Positions 12,045-22,205 of a DNA stretch of 64,000 nucleotides are shown one piece after another. The stretch comes from Aromatoleum aromaticum EbN1 (GTDB taxonomy: Bacteria > Pseudomonadota > Gammaproteobacteria > Burkholderiales > Rhodocyclaceae): positions 744,001-808,000 of the forward strand of contig NC_006513.1 of assembly GCF_000025965.1 (NCBI RefSeq). Reading direction: 5' to 3'. How positions within the stretch are numbered: position 1 is the first letter of the stretch; every line of letters starts with the position of its first letter. The notes beneath the pieces were generated by a model that searched no databases, was not told where the DNA came from, and saw only the letters and a list, made by a program, of their open reading frames with translations. Both the position numbers and the translations under genes were made by a program.

Positions 12045-12076
12045 CCCCGCGGCTGCTGCGAACGGCCGGGCGGCGA

Positions 12077-12823
12077 TCAGACCGGATTGTCGAGATCGGC
12101 AAACCGGGCGTCGAGCCCGAAAGCGTCGGACAGATATTGCGCGAGCGCGTGCACGCCGTAGCGCTCCGTCGCGTGATGCCCGGCAGCGATGAAGGCGACG
12201 CCGGATTCGCGGGCAACATGCACCGTCTGCTCGGAGATTTCCCCGGAGACATAGAGATCCGCTCCCGCGGCAATGGCCTCCTCGAAATAACCCTGGGCAC
12301 CGCCGGTGCACCATGCCACCTGCCGGACGACGCGCTCGGGGTCGCCGACGAGCAACGGCTCCCGACCAAGCCTCGCAGCGAGCGAACGGGCGATATGGCC
12401 GGCGCTGTTCGGCTGCAGCGGGGTTCCGATCCAGCCCAGTTCCTGATCGCCGAACCGTCCTTCCCCGTGCCAGCCCAGCAGCTTCCCCAGTTGAGCGTTG
12501 TTGCCGAATTCCGCGTGGGCATCGAGCGGGAGATGGTAGGCGAGAAGACTGATATCGTTGCGCAGCAGCCCGGCGAGGCGCCGCTTGCGGATCCCCGTGA
12601 TGCGGCCGTCCTCGCCGCGCCAGAAGTAGCCATGGTGCACAAGCAGCGCGTCGGCGCCTTCGGCGACCGCCAGATCGACCAGCGCCTGGCTCGCCGTCAC
12701 CCCGCACAACACCCGTCTCACCTCCGCGCGTCCTTCCACTTGCAATCCGTTTGGGCAATAATCCCTGAATCGCGCGATATCCAGCAGTTCATTCAGATGG
12801 GTTTGCAGCTCGATGAGTTGCAT
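12077..12823 (-). CDS. NIF3-like dinuclear metal-centre protein (YbgI family)
   Basis: 248 residues of the NIF3/YbgI family. Metal-site residues are visible in LLVHHGYFWRG, then YHLPLDAHAEFGNN, and near the C terminus FIAAGHHATERYG. Members form toroidal hexamers with two bound metals; the substrate is not settled (GTP cyclohydrolase 1 type 2 is one annotation). The start at 12823 gives MQLIELQTHLNELL, the normal family beginning. It diverges from the protease gene with about 85 bp between them. Confidence 0.88.
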   Translation of the reverse strand: MQLIELQTHLNELLDIARFRDYCPNGLQVEGRAEVRRVLCGVTASQALVDLAVAEGADALLVHHGYFWRGEDGRITGIRKRRLAGLLRNDISLLAYHLPLDAHAEFGNNAQLGKLLGWHGEGRFGDQELGWIGTPLQPNSAGHIARSLAARLGREPLLVGDPERVVRQVAWCTGGAQGYFEEAIAAGADLYVSGEISEQTVHVARESGVAFIAAGHHATERYGVHALAQYLSDAFGLDARFADLDNPV

Positions 12824-12907
12824 GCGCTCTCCGCTCACCAACTTGTCCGGTTTTGTCCGATTCCTCCGCGAGTGGCTGTGCAGCCGCTCGCGCATCAGAG
12901 CAACATT

Positions 12908-14071
12908 ATGCGCCGCCTGTGGCTGACTTTCGCGCAGGCCGTGACGATCAGCGTCGCGGTGCTGTTTGTCCTCACCACCCTGAAGCCCGAGTGGCTCAAA
13001 GGCACTGCGCCGTCCTCGGTGGTGGAAATCCTCGAAGCCCCCGGCGCCGCCTCCGCTTCGGCCGCCGTGGCCCCGGGTTCGTACGCGGAAGCCGCCCAAC
13101 GCTCGATGCCGGCGGTGGTGCACATCTACACGACAAAGGACGTCGCGCGCCCGCGTCATCCGCTTCTCGACGATCCGATCTTTCGTCATTTCTTCGGCGA
13201 GCGCCAGGACAACGCGCCGCCGCAGCGCGCGTCGGGGCTGGGCTCGGGCGTCGTCGCGAGCCCCGACGGATTCATCCTCACGAACAATCACGTGATTGAA
13301 GCCGCGGACGAGATCGAGGTCGCACTCAACGACGGGCGGAAATTCCCCGCCAAGCTCGTCGGCCGCGACCCGGAGACCGATCTCGCGGTGCTGAAGCTCG
13401 AAGGCAACGGAAAGCTTCCGGCGATCACGTTTGCGGCAACTGACGCCGTCGAGGTCGGTGACGTCGTGCTCGCGATCGGCAATCCGTTCGGGGTCGGCCA
13501 GACGGTAACGATGGGAATCGTTTCGGCACTCGGCCGCAGCCAGCTCGGGATCAATACCTTCGAGAACTATATCCAGACGGATGCGGCGATCAATCCCGGA
13601 AACTCCGGCGGCGCACTCGTCGACAGTCACGGGAACCTCGTCGGAATCAATACCGCGATCTATTCGCGTTCGGGAGGCTCGCTCGGTATCGGTTTCGCGA
13701 TACCGGTCTCGATTGCGCGAAACGTCCTCGAACAGATCGTTTCCACCGGGGAAGTGACGCGCGGCTGGATCGGCGTCGAGATACAGGAAATAACTGCCGA
13801 ACTGGCCGAATCCTTCGGTCTGCCGAAAGTCGATGGCGCCCTGATCGCCGGGGTGCTGCGCGGCAGCCCGGCCGAACGCGCAGGAATCCTGCCGGGCGAC
13901 GTGCTGCTCAGCGTTGACGGGACGTCGGTGCATGACCCCCGGGGAATGCTGGAAACTGTCGCAGCCCTGCCCCCGGGACACGAAGCCCTGTTCCGCCTCC
14001 GCCGCCCGACTGGCGAAATCGAGCTGAAAGTACAGATCGGACGCCGACCGACACCCCCTGCCGAGCGCTGA
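12908..14071 (+). CDS. Membrane-anchored trypsin-like serine protease, DegS/AlgW type
   Basis: 387 residues with an N-terminal membrane anchor (residues about 10-25). The HtrA-type protease domain has catalytic His128 (TNNHVIEA), Asp158 (PETDLAVLK) and Ser233 (NPGNSGGAL), and a single C-terminal PDZ domain follows (GSPAERAGILPGDVLLSVDG). One PDZ plus an uncleaved anchor points to the DegS/AlgW branch, which senses misfolded porins and starts the sigma-E response by cutting RseA. DegQ-like activity is also possible. The start is the ATG preceding the anchor; the longer open frame upstream overlaps two other genes. Confidence 0.88.
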   Translation: MRRLWLTFAQAVTISVAVLFVLTTLKPEWLKGTAPSSVVEILEAPGAASASAAVAPGSYAEAAQRSMPAVVHIYTTKDVARPRHPLLDDPIFRHFFGERQDNAPPQRASGLGSGVVASPDGFILTNNHVIEAADEIEVALNDGRKFPAKLVGRDPETDLAVLKLEGNGKLPAITFAATDAVEVGDVVLAIGNPFGVGQTVTMGIVSALGRSQLGINTFENYIQTDAAINPGNSGGALVDSHGNLVGINTAIYSRSGGSLGIGFAIPVSIARNVLEQIVSTGEVTRGWIGVEIQEITAELAESFGLPKVDGALIAGVLRGSPAERAGILPGDVLLSVDGTSVHDPRGMLETVAALPPGHEALFRLRRPTGEIELKVQIGRRPTPPAER

Positions 14072-14102
14072 TCGCGCTTGCGCGTCCAGCGGCGGCCCTT
14101 GC

Positions 14103-14891
14103 TTATTTCCGGTCGGGCTCCGGCGCTTCGAGGCGATCGAGGTCCGGCTCGACTCGCTCAGGTTCTTCCGTTCCCGCCCGCTTGCTAACGAACTTCGCCA
14201 GCAGGATTCCCACTTCGTAGAGCAGGCACATCGGCACTGCGAGCATGAACTGCGACACCACATCGGGAGGCGTGATGATCGCCGCGATGACGAACGCGCC
14301 GACAATGACGTAGGGCCGGACTTCGCGGAGCTTGGAAATGCTGACCACCCCTGCCTTGACGAGCAGGATCACCGCCACGGGAACTTCGAACGTCAGGCCG
14401 AAGGCGATGAACAGGGTCATCACGAACGACAGATACTGTTCGATATCCGGCGCGGGGACTATGCTCTTCGGCGCGAACTCGGCAATGAACTTGAAGACGG
14501 TACCGAACACGAAGAAATAGCAGAAGGCCATGCCGAGCAGAAACAGCAGCGTGCTGCCGAGCACCAGCGGCAGGCCGAGGCGGCGCTCGTGGGCATACAG
14601 TCCCGGGGCGATGAACGCCCAGGCCTGATAGAGCACGAAAGGCAGCGCGAGAACGAAAGACACCATCATGGTGACTTTGACCGGCACGAAAAACGGCGTG
14701 ACCACGCCGGTGGCGATCATGTGCGTGCCTTCTGGCAGCGTATTCATCATCGGCTTGGCAAGCAGGTCGTAGATCTCGCCCGCCCAGGGCATCAGGCAGA
14801 CGAACACCACGATGACCGCGACCATCGCCCGCAACAGCCGGTCGCGCAGTTCGACGAGATGCGAGATGAAGGTTTCTTGAAGCTCGCTCAT
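14103..14891 (-). CDS. tatC: Twin-arginine translocase subunit TatC
   Basis: 262 residues with six predicted membrane segments. The conserved beginning ETFISHLVELRDRLLRA is the signal-peptide binding region, and FELPL is replaced here by FEVPVAVILLVKAG. TatC is the core receptor for folded proteins carrying RR signal peptides. It overlaps tatB by 4 bp (ATGA) and is last in the his-tat run. Confidence 0.96.
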   Translation of the reverse strand: MSELQETFISHLVELRDRLLRAMVAVIVVFVCLMPWAGEIYDLLAKPMMNTLPEGTHMIATGVVTPFFVPVKVTMMVSFVLALPFVLYQAWAFIAPGLYAHERRLGLPLVLGSTLLFLLGMAFCYFFVFGTVFKFIAEFAPKSIVPAPDIEQYLSFVMTLFIAFGLTFEVPVAVILLVKAGVVSISKLREVRPYVIVGAFVIAAIITPPDVVSQFMLAVPMCLLYEVGILLAKFVSKRAGTEEPERVEPDLDRLEAPEPDRK

Positions 14892-15331
14892 GCTTTCTCC
14901 GGCCCCGACCCGGGAACAGCCGCCGGCTCCCTGCCCGCCGAAGCGGCATCACCGTGCGGCGCAAGGGACATGGGAGCGGGAGCAGCCGGCGCTTCCACCG
15001 CGTGAGTGAGCGGCACGGGAGCCGCATCGACCGTCACGCCGGATTTCACCTCCGCGACGGTCTTATTCACGTCCGCCTCGATTTTTGCCGCCTCGCCACG
15101 CATCGACGATTCCAGTTCTCGTGCCTGTTGTTCGACCTGCTGTTGCAGCGCCTTGAGCTCTTCGAGCTGCATTTCACGCTTGATGTCCGACTTCACATCC
15201 GAGACGTAGCGCTGCAGCCGGCCCAGCAGGTGACCAGCGGTGCGGGCCACCTTCGGCAGGCGCTCCGGGCCGACGACGATCAGCGTCACCACTGCGATGA
15301 CGATGAGTTCCGAAAAACCGAAATCAAACAT
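14888..15331 (-). CDS. tatB: Twin-arginine translocase subunit TatB
   Basis: 147 residues beginning MFDFGFSELIVIAVVTLIVV, one membrane helix, then the GPERLPKVART hinge of TatB. A long amphipathic and charged tail rich in Glu, Ala and Lys follows. It forms the receptor complex with TatC. It lies about 100 bp after tatA; the gap contains a hairpin (15385-15411). Confidence 0.95.
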   Translation of the reverse strand: MFDFGFSELIVIAVVTLIVVGPERLPKVARTAGHLLGRLQRYVSDVKSDIKREMQLEELKALQQQVEQQARELESSMRGEAAKIEADVNKTVAEVKSGVTVDAAPVPLTHAVEAPAAPAPMSLAPHGDAASAGREPAAVPGSGPEKA

Positions 15332-15384
15332 GATCTAGCTGGTTGTCCCGCCTGGATGCTGCGCTAGCGGATCGCTCCAAAACG

Positions 15385-15411
15385 AAGGGGCGCACTGCCG
15401 CGGCGCCCCTT
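15385..15411 (-). terminator. Hairpin between tatA and tatB (possible attenuator)
   Basis: A perfect 9-bp stem, AAGGGGCGC / GCGCCCCTT, with a 9-base loop, followed on the minus strand by CGTTTTGG. The T run is short, so it would be a leaky terminator or an RNA-processing/stability stem. It could lower tatBC relative to tatA. Confidence 0.5.
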
Positions 15412-15435
15412 TGAGCGGGTATATCCCATGGGAGG

Positions 15436-15663
15436 TCAGTGGCTGACCGTGTGGCTCTTGTCCGTCGCCTGAGCGTCGAGCGTGTCACCGCCGATCTTCT
15501 GCTGCACGTCTTCGCCGGACTTTTCGGAATCCCGCATGCCGTCCTTGAAACCCTTGACTGCGCCACCCAGATCCTGGCCCACATTGCGCAGCTTCTTCGT
15601 ACCGAAGACCAGCACCACAATCACCAGAACGATCAGCCAGTGCCAGATACTGAATGAACCCAT
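15436..15663 (-). CDS. tatA: Twin-arginine translocase subunit TatA
   Basis: 75 residues: a single membrane helix at the N terminus ([20 protein letters not shown]), the hinge [13 protein letters not shown], an amphipathic helix [11 protein letters not shown], and an acidic tail. TatA oligomerises to form the passage for folded substrates. It lies 11 bp downstream of the HIT gene. Confidence 0.96.
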   Translation of the reverse strand: MGSFSIWHWLIVLVIVVLVFGTKKLRNVGQDLGGAVKGFKDGMRDSEKSGEDVQQKIGGDTLDAQATDKSHTVSH

Positions 15664-15674
15664 TACTTCTCTCC

Positions 15675-16022
15675 TTAACGCCTCAACATTGCCGGAAGCA
15701 CCTCCGGCCCGCCCAGGATGTGGACGTGCAGATGATACACCTCCTGCCGTCCCACCCGACCCGTGTTAATGATCGTTCGAAAGCCGTCGAGGCAACCTAG
15801 TTCCCCGGCGATCCTGGCAGATTCGGTCATCACCCGGCCCATCACCGCTGCGTGCTCGGGTCGCAACTCGGCCATCGACGGAATGTGCAGCTTCGGGATC
15901 ACCAGGAAGTGAACCGGCGCGACCGGATGGATGTCGTGAAAGGCGAGGATGTCCTCGTCCTCGTGGATCTTTTTCGCCGGGATCTCGCCGGCCACGATCC
16001 TGCAGAAGATACAGTCGCTCAT
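15675..16022 (-). CDS. HIT-family (histidine triad) protein, HinT type
   Basis: 115 residues with the triad [11 protein letters not shown] near the C terminus (HxHxH) and the N-terminal [16 protein letters not shown]. HinT enzymes hydrolyse nucleoside phosphoramidates and adenylated lysine. It sits between hisE and tatA, a frequent betaproteobacterial order. Confidence 0.93.
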   Translation of the reverse strand: MSDCIFCRIVAGEIPAKKIHEDEDILAFHDIHPVAPVHFLVIPKLHIPSMAELRPEHAAVMGRVMTESARIAGELGCLDGFRTIINTGRVGRQEVYHLHVHILGGPEVLPAMLRR

Positions 16023-16034
16023 GGTTCGTTCGCC

Positions 16035-16361
16035 TCACGAAACCGTACGGGATTTCTTCTCGTCGATGCCGGAGACTCCTTCGCGACGCCGGAACTCCGC
16101 GAGTACGTCATCGACCGACAGGCCGAAATGCGTCAGCAGCACCAGTGAGTGGAACCACAGGTCGGTGACTTCCCAGACCACGTGGAGCATGTCCTTGTCC
16201 TTGGCTGCCATGATCGTCTCGGCCGCCTCCTCGGCGACCTTCTTGCAGATCGCGTCGGTACCCTTGGCATACAGGCTCGAGACGTAAGACGAATCCGGGT
16301 CGGCTTTCTTGCGCTCGGCGAGGGTCGCGGCGACTCGGTGCAGCACTTCGATATCGATCAT
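16035..16361 (-). CDS. hisE: Phosphoribosyl-ATP pyrophosphatase
   Basis: 108 residues of the MazG-like all-alpha fold. The acidic metal ligands appear in [18 protein letters not shown] and [13 protein letters not shown]. It carries out the second step of histidine synthesis. The start [18 protein letters not shown] overlaps the hisI stop by 4 bp; a longer frame upstream lies inside hisI and is not used. Confidence 0.95.
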   Translation of the reverse strand: MIDIEVLHRVAATLAERKKADPDSSYVSSLYAKGTDAICKKVAEEAAETIMAAKDKDMLHVVWEVTDLWFHSLVLLTHFGLSVDDVLAEFRRREGVSGIDEKKSRTVS

Positions 16362-16759
16362 TTGTAGATATCCTTCGGATCTTTGACGACCGGATCGACT
16401 GTTTCCCATGAACCGTCGGCCAGGTAGCGCTGGAAAAAACAACTGTGGCGGCCGGTATGGCAGGCGATGCCTCCGATTTGCTCGATTTTCAGCAGGACGA
16501 CGTCGCTGTCGCAGTCGAGACGGATTTCCAGCACTTTCTGGATATGGCCGGACTCCTCGCCCTTGTGCCACAGCCGGCGACGTGAACGCGACCAGTAGAT
16601 CGCCTCGCCGGTTTCGGCGGTGCGCTGCAGCGCCTCGCGGTTCATCCACGCGAACATCAGCACGTCGCCGCTCGCCGCTTCCTGCGCGATCACCGGCACC
16701 AGCCCCTGGTCGTCCCACTGCACCTCGTTGAGCCAGCGTACGGAGTTCGGTCTGCTCAC
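16358..16759 (-). CDS. hisI: Phosphoribosyl-AMP cyclohydrolase
   Basis: 133 residues. HisI opens the adenine ring of PR-AMP, the third step of histidine synthesis. The conserved FAWMNREAL, the metal-site region [14 protein letters not shown] and the zinc-binding [10 protein letters not shown] are present. The start is GTG at 16759 and overlaps the hisF stop by 4 bp (GTGA). Confidence 0.95.
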   Translation of the reverse strand: MSRPNSVRWLNEVQWDDQGLVPVIAQEAASGDVLMFAWMNREALQRTAETGEAIYWSRSRRRLWHKGEESGHIQKVLEIRLDCDSDVVLLKIEQIGGIACHTGRHSCFFQRYLADGSWETVDPVVKDPKDIYK

Positions 16760-17514
16760 AGTCTCACCTCGATCCCCCGGCTGCGCATCAGTTCCTTCGC
16801 TTCGCGCACCGTATGCTGCCCGAAGTGAAAGATGCTGGCGGCGAGCACCGCATCCGCGCGCCCCTCCGAGACGCCCTCGGCCAAGTGCTCGAGCGTTCCG
16901 ACGCCGCCGCTGGCGATCACCGGGATCGGCACTGCGTCGGCGACGGCGCGCGTCAGTCCCAGGTCGAAACCGATTTTCGTGCCATCCCGGTCCATGCTCG
17001 TGAGCAGGATTTCACCGGCGCCGAGCGCGGCCACCTTCTGCGCCCACTCGACTGCGTCGAGCCCGGTGTTGTTGCGCCCGCCGTGCGTGAACACCTGCCA
17101 TCTGCCGGGCGCCGTCTGTTTCGCATCGATTGCGACGACGATGCACTGGCTGCCGACTTTGCCGGCGGCCTCGGCGACGACCTGCGGGTTATTCACCGCG
17201 GCGGTGTTGATGCTGACTTTGTCGGCGCCGGCGTTCAGCAGCCGGCGCACATCTTCGACGGTGCGCACGCCGCCGCCCACCGTCAGCGGGATGAAAACCT
17301 GCTCGGCAACCTGTTCGACGACATGCAGGATGATGTCGCGAGCATCCGAGCTGGCAGTGATGTCGAGAAAGGTGATCTCGTCGGCACCCTGCTCGTCGTA
17401 GCGACGCGCGATTTCGACCGGATCACCGGCGTCGCGCAATTCGACGAAGTTGACCCCCTTGACGACGCGCCCGGCATTGACATCGAGACAGGGGATGATG
17501 CGTTTGGCAAGCAT
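16756..17514 (-). CDS. hisF: Imidazole glycerol phosphate synthase, cyclase subunit
   Basis: 252 residues forming a TIM barrel. The catalytic aspartates lie in [15 protein letters not shown] near the N terminus and [13 protein letters not shown] in the second half. With HisH it makes imidazole glycerol phosphate and AICAR from PRFAR. Its ATG shares one base with the hisA stop (TGATG). Confidence 0.97.
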   Translation of the reverse strand: MLAKRIIPCLDVNAGRVVKGVNFVELRDAGDPVEIARRYDEQGADEITFLDITASSDARDIILHVVEQVAEQVFIPLTVGGGVRTVEDVRRLLNAGADKVSINTAAVNNPQVVAEAAGKVGSQCIVVAIDAKQTAPGRWQVFTHGGRNNTGLDAVEWAQKVAALGAGEILLTSMDRDGTKIGFDLGLTRAVADAVPIPVIASGGVGTLEHLAEGVSEGRADAVLAASIFHFGQHTVREAKELMRSRGIEVRL

Positions 17515-18263
17515 CAGCCTTCGCCGCCGTTGAGTTCGTCGGCGCGCGCCTGCGCGACGGCAAAATCCAGCGCCCCTTCGTAGATGGCGCGCCCCGTGAT
17601 CGCGCCCATGATCCCTTCGGCCTCGACTGCGCAGAGCGCATCGATGTCCGCGATGCTGGCGATGCCGCCGCTCGCGATGACCGGAATGCGCAGCGCCTGG
17701 GCCAGGCGGACGGTTGCTTCGACATTGACGCCCGACAGCATGCCGTCGCGGCCGATGTCCGTGTAAATCACCGCTTCGACGCCGTAGTCCTCGTATTTCT
17801 TCGCCAGATCGACGACGTCGTGACCGGTCATCTTCGACCAGCCGTCAACGGCGACCTTGCCGTCCCTGGCATCCAGGCCGACGATGATATGGCCTGGAAA
17901 CGCGCCGCAGGCGTCATGCAGGAAGCCCGGGTTCTTCACTGCGGCGGTGCCGATGATGATGTACGAAATGCCGTTGTCGAGATAATGCTCGATCGTGTCG
18001 AGGTCGCGGACGCCTCCGCCGAGTTGCACCGGAATGTCGTCGCCGACCTCATCGACGATCGAGCGGATCGCGGCGCCGTTCTTCGGCTTGCCGGCGAACG
18101 CACCGTTCAGATCGACCAGGTGCAGGCGTCTCGCCCCCTGCTCGATCCAGTGCCGGGCCATCGCGGCCGGATCCTCGGAAAATACGGTCGCATCGTCCAT
18201 TTCGCCCTGCTTCAGGCGTACACAATGGCCGTCCTTGAGATCGATAGCGGGAATCAGCAGCAT
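17514..18263 (-). CDS. hisA: ProFAR isomerase
   Basis: 249 residues, TIM barrel related to HisF. The start [20 protein letters not shown] carries the first catalytic Asp, and [12 protein letters not shown] carries the second. It catalyses the fourth step of histidine synthesis. The start at 18263 was chosen by the family's N terminus; a longer open frame exists upstream but has no family match. Confidence 0.96.
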   Translation of the reverse strand: MLLIPAIDLKDGHCVRLKQGEMDDATVFSEDPAAMARHWIEQGARRLHLVDLNGAFAGKPKNGAAIRSIVDEVGDDIPVQLGGGVRDLDTIEHYLDNGISYIIIGTAAVKNPGFLHDACGAFPGHIIVGLDARDGKVAVDGWSKMTGHDVVDLAKKYEDYGVEAVIYTDIGRDGMLSGVNVEATVRLAQALRIPVIASGGIASIADIDALCAVEAEGIMGAITGRAIYEGALDFAVAQARADELNGGEG

Positions 18264-18318
18264 ACGGGGGATGGGGTCAATATCAGAAGTGGATGGGAAA
18301 CGGCAATGGCCAGACGGG

Positions 18319-18957
18319 TCAGGGCGCCCAGGAAATGAAATTCGCAAGCATTTTCAGGCCCGCCTGGGCGCTCTTTTCCGGATGGAACTGAACCGCGAAG
18401 ATGTTAGCCCGGGCGACTGCACTGGTAAACCTTGTCCCGTAGTCGCTTTCGGCGGCGACCAGCGCCGCGTCGGCTGGCGCGACGAAATAGCTATGGACGA
18501 AATAGAAGCGCTCGTTGTCCGGGATCCCCTCCCACATCGGATGAGGCTTGCGCTGGCACACTTCGTTCCAGCCCATGTGCGGCACTTTCAGCCGGCTGCC
18601 GTCGGCCGCGACCATCTTCGCGTCGGGGAAGCGGACCACGCCCCCCGGCAGGATTCCCAGTCCGGGCACGTTGCCTTCCTCGCTGTGCTCGAACAGCATC
18701 TGCTGGCCGATGCAGATGCCGAGGAAAGGCTTCGACGCTGCGGCAGTTTTGACCACCTCGCGCAGGCCGCGCAGGTCGAGTTCGCGCATGCAGTCGGGCA
18801 TCGCGCCCTGCCCGGGGAACACCACTCGTGCGGCGGCGGCCACGACGGCCGGATCGGAAGTTACGGCCACCCGCTTGCCGGGCGCCACATGTTCGATCGC
18901 CTTGGCAACCGAGCGCAGATTGCCCATGCCATAGTCGATGATCGCTACGTCGCTCAT
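18319..18957 (-). CDS. hisH: Imidazole glycerol phosphate synthase, glutaminase subunit
   Basis: 212 residues, class I glutamine amidotransferase. The nucleophile Cys is in [15 protein letters not shown], and the His-Glu pair is in [10 protein letters not shown]. It supplies ammonia to HisF. It lies 42 bp downstream of hisB and 55 bp upstream of hisA. Confidence 0.97.
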   Translation of the reverse strand: MSDVAIIDYGMGNLRSVAKAIEHVAPGKRVAVTSDPAVVAAAARVVFPGQGAMPDCMRELDLRGLREVVKTAAASKPFLGICIGQQMLFEHSEEGNVPGLGILPGGVVRFPDAKMVAADGSRLKVPHMGWNEVCQRKPHPMWEGIPDNERFYFVHSYFVAPADAALVAAESDYGTRFTSAVARANIFAVQFHPEKSAQAGLKMLANFISWAP

Positions 18958-18999
18958 CGCGGAATCGCTCGTATCGTAATCAGATGAATCGGGAAGGAA

Positions 19000-19587
19000 T
19001 CAGAGTGCGCCCTTGGTCGAGGGGATCGCTCCCGCCGCACGCTCGTCGCGTTCGGCCGCCATCCGCAACGCGCGGCCGAAAGCCTTGAAAATCGTTTCGC
19101 ACTGGTGGTGGGCGTTGTCGCCGCGCAGGCTGTCTATGTGCAGCGTCACGCCGGCGTGATTGACGAAGCCCTGGAAAAATTCGCGCGCGAGATCGACATC
19201 GAAGCTGCCGATTCGCGCCCGCGTGTAGCTGACGAAATAGTGCAGCCCGGGGCGTCCGGAAAAATCGACGACGACACGCGACAGCGCCTCGTCGAGCGGC
19301 ACGTAGGCGTGACCATAGCGGCGGATGCCCCGCTTGTCGCCCAGCGCCCTGGCGAAAGCCTGCCCGAGCGTGATACCGACATCCTCGACGGTATGGTGGT
19401 CGTCGATGTGCGTATCGCCCTCGGCCCGGATATCCAGGTCGAACGCACCGTGGCGGGCGATCTGGTCGAGCATGTGGTCGAGGAACGGCACTCCGGTGGC
19501 GAAAGCGGCCTTGCCACTGCCATCAAGGTCGACGCGCGCGGTGATCCGGGTTTCGAGGGTATCGCGAGTAACTTCGGCTTGCCGCAT
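19000..19587 (-). CDS. hisB: Imidazoleglycerol-phosphate dehydratase
   Basis: 195 residues, the stand-alone dehydratase. The two metal-binding repeats [19 protein letters not shown] / [13 protein letters not shown] and [19 protein letters not shown] are present. It catalyses the sixth step of histidine synthesis. The start [14 protein letters not shown] was chosen by family length. It diverges from hisC across a 185-bp region. Confidence 0.96.
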   Translation of the reverse strand: MRQAEVTRDTLETRITARVDLDGSGKAAFATGVPFLDHMLDQIARHGAFDLDIRAEGDTHIDDHHTVEDVGITLGQAFARALGDKRGIRRYGHAYVPLDEALSRVVVDFSGRPGLHYFVSYTRARIGSFDVDLAREFFQGFVNHAGVTLHIDSLRGDNAHHQCETIFKAFGRALRMAAERDERAAGAIPSTKGAL

Positions 19588-19772
19588 GGGAGTGGGAACA
19601 AAAATGAGAAGGGCCGGATGCCGGCAGGCATCGTTCTCGCGCCATGATACCATCGCCCGCGAGTCGCGCCGCAATGCTGCCGTTCCGGTACCTGCGCGGA
19701 CGCGCGGCATGCGGGGCGCAGCAGCGATCCCTTTCTCTTTCCCTTTCCAGTCCGACACGCCCTGATCCGCCG

Positions 19773-20843
19773 ATGAGCCAATACTGGAGCGCCGTTGTCC
19801 ACGGCCTGACCCCTTATGTCCCGGGCGAGCAGCCCAAGCTCGCCAACCTGGTCAAGCTCAACACCAACGAGCATCCGTATGGGCCGTCGCCCCGCGCGCT
19901 CGCGGCGATCCGCGCCGAAGCGTCGGACGCGCTGCGGCTCTACCCCGACCCGCACGCCGACCGGCTCAAGGCGGCGATCGCGACGCGCTTCGGCGTCGAG
20001 CCGCGCGAGGTGTTCGTCGGCAACGGTTCGGACGAAGTGCTCGCTCATGCGTTCATGGCGCTCCTGAAGCACGAGCGCCCGCTGCGCTTTCCGGACATCT
20101 CGTACAGCTTCTATCCGGTCTACTGCGGCCTGTACGGCATCGCGTTCGAGACCGTGCCGCTCGACGACGACTTCGCGATCCGCCCGGATGACTACCTGCC
20201 GCACGGCTCGGTCGCTGCCGGCGGCATCATCTTCCCGAACCCGAACGCACCGACTGGCCGGCTGATGCCGCTAAGTGACATCGAACGCATCGTCGCAGGC
20301 AATCCACAGTGCGTCGTCGTCATCGACGAAGCGTATGTCGACTTCGGCGGCGAATCGGCGATTCCGCTCGTGCGGCACCATCCGAACCTGCTCGTCGTCC
20401 AGACGTTGTCGAAATCGCGTTCGCTCGCCGGCCTGCGCGTCGGCTTCGCCGTGGGCAACCCGGATCTGATCGAAGCGCTCGACCGCGTCAAGGACAGCTT
20501 CAACTCGTATCCGCTCGACCGCTTGGCGATCGCGGGCGGTGTGGCCGCGATCGAGGACGAGGAGCACTTCCAGCGCACCCGCATGGCGGTGATCGCGACT
20601 CGTGAGCGCCTTTCGGCGGATCTCGCGTCGCTCGGCTTCGACGTGCTGCCGTCGGCAGCGAACTTCGTGTTCACCCGGCATCCGCACCGCGATGCGGGAG
20701 AGCTCGCCGCGCAGCTGCGCCGGCGCGCGATCATCGTGCGCCACTTCCGTCAGCCGCGGATCGAGCAGTTCCTGCGCATCACGGTCGGCACCGACGAGCA
20801 GTGCGCCGCGCTCGTCGAAGCGCTGCGCGACATCCTGCGTTAG
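19773..20843 (+). CDS. hisC: Histidinol-phosphate aminotransferase, inverted relative to the other his genes
   Basis: 356 residues, PLP fold-type I aminotransferase. The PLP lysine is in [16 protein letters not shown], and the phosphate- and substrate-binding regions [14 protein letters not shown] and [12 protein letters not shown] are visible. It carries out the seventh step of histidine synthesis. It is the only his gene on the plus strand: it diverges from hisB and converges on hisD. The start at 19773 follows the family's N terminus ([15 protein letters not shown]). Confidence 0.95.
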   Translation: MSQYWSAVVHGLTPYVPGEQPKLANLVKLNTNEHPYGPSPRALAAIRAEASDALRLYPDPHADRLKAAIATRFGVEPREVFVGNGSDEVLAHAFMALLKHERPLRFPDISYSFYPVYCGLYGIAFETVPLDDDFAIRPDDYLPHGSVAAGGIIFPNPNAPTGRLMPLSDIERIVAGNPQCVVVIDEAYVDFGGESAIPLVRHHPNLLVVQTLSKSRSLAGLRVGFAVGNPDLIEALDRVKDSFNSYPLDRLAIAGGVAAIEDEEHFQRTRMAVIATRERLSADLASLGFDVLPSAANFVFTRHPHRDAGELAAQLRRRAIIVRHFRQPRIEQFLRITVGTDEQCAALVEALRDILR

Positions 20844-20875
20844 GGCAGCGCGGCGAACATCGCCGGCCTCTGCCC
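20843..20875. terminator. Nested hairpin between convergent hisC and hisD
   Basis: An inner perfect stem CGGCGA-ACA-TCGCCG (20851-20865) sits inside an outer GGGCAG / CTGCCC pair. It fills the 45-bp gap between the two stop codons and could block read-through both ways. There is no T run, so termination strength is unclear. Confidence 0.4.
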
Positions 20876-20888
20876 GCCCGCCAGGCGA

Positions 20889-22205
20889 CTATCGATCGTG
20901 CAGCCGCATTTCGGCCGAGCGCGCGTGCGCCTGCAGGCCCTCGCCGCGCGCGAGGATCGACGCGACGCGGCCGAGCGTCTGCGCGCCGGCTTCGGATATC
21001 TGCACGATGCTGGTGCGCTTCTGGAAGTCGTACACACCGAGCGGTGACGAAAAGCGCGCGCTGCGCATCGTCGGCAGCACGTGGTTCGGCCCGGCGCAGT
21101 AATCGCCGAGCGCCTCGACCGACCAGTGTCCGACGAAAATCGCTCCGGCATGGCGGATGCGGCCGATCCACGGTTCGGCATCGTCCAGCGAAAGTTCGAG
21201 GTGTTCGGGGGCGATACGGTTCGCGATCGCACAGGCCTGCTCGAGGCTGTCGACGTGGATCAGCGCGCCGCGGTTCGCAAGCGACGCGGCGATCGTCTCG
21301 CGGCGCGGCATCGACGGCAGCAGGCGCTCGATCGACGCGGCAACCGCATCGATGAAGCCGGCGTCGGTGCACAGCAGGATCGACTGCGCGAGCTCGTCGT
21401 GCTCAGCTTGGGCAAACAGGTCCATCGCGACCCAGCCCGCCTGACCACTGCCGTCCGAGATGATCAGCACTTCCGACGGACCGGCAACCATGTCGATGCC
21501 GACGGTGCCGAACACGCGGCGCTTCGCCTCGGCGACATAGGCGTTGCCGGGACCGACGATCTTGTCGACCTGCGGCAGAGTCTGAGTGCCGTACGCGAGT
21601 GCGGCCACCGCCTGTGCGCCGCCGATCGTGAATACGCGGTCGACGCCGGTGATCGCAGCCGCCGCGAGCACCAGCGGATTCTTCTCGCCATTCGGCGTCG
21701 GCACCACCATGATCAGCTCGCCGACCCCGGCGACCTTGGCCGGAATCGCGTTCATCAACACGGAACTCGGGTACGACGCGCGCCCGCCCGGCACGTACAG
21801 GCCGACGCGGTCGAGCGGCGTGACTTTCTGGCCGAGCCGCGTGCCGTCGGCTTCGACGTAGTCCCAGGATTCGGCGCGCTGGCGTTCGTGATAGACGCGC
21901 ACGCGGTCGGCCGCGACGCGCAGCGCCTCGCGTTGCTCGACGGTGAGGCTGTCGAGCGCCGCTTTCAGCTCCGACTTCGACAGTTCCAGCTGAACCATCG
22001 ACTTCACGTCGAGATGGTCGAAACGCCGCGTGTATTCGAGCACTGCCGCATCGCCCGTAGTGCGCACCGCGCGCAGGATCTCGCTGACCGCGGCGTCGAT
22101 GCGCGCGTCCGCGCCGCCTTCGAACGCGAGCAGCGCATCGAGTGTCGCCAGGAATTCGGGTTCGCGCGCGTCGAGGCGGCGGATCGCGGCAGCCGGAGCG
22201 GTCAT
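20889..22205 (-). CDS. hisD: Histidinol dehydrogenase
   Basis: 438 residues. It oxidises histidinol to histidine in two NAD-dependent steps with a bound zinc. Visible motifs are [42 protein letters not shown], and the catalytic region [15 protein letters not shown]. The start at 22205 ([12 protein letters not shown]) overlaps the hisG stop by 4 bp. Confidence 0.97.

Noticed and set aside
11681-12907. Open frame extending the protease gene far upstream
   Set aside because: It overlaps the fimV-like gene and the NIF3-like gene and has no domain; the protease with its own anchor starts at 12908.
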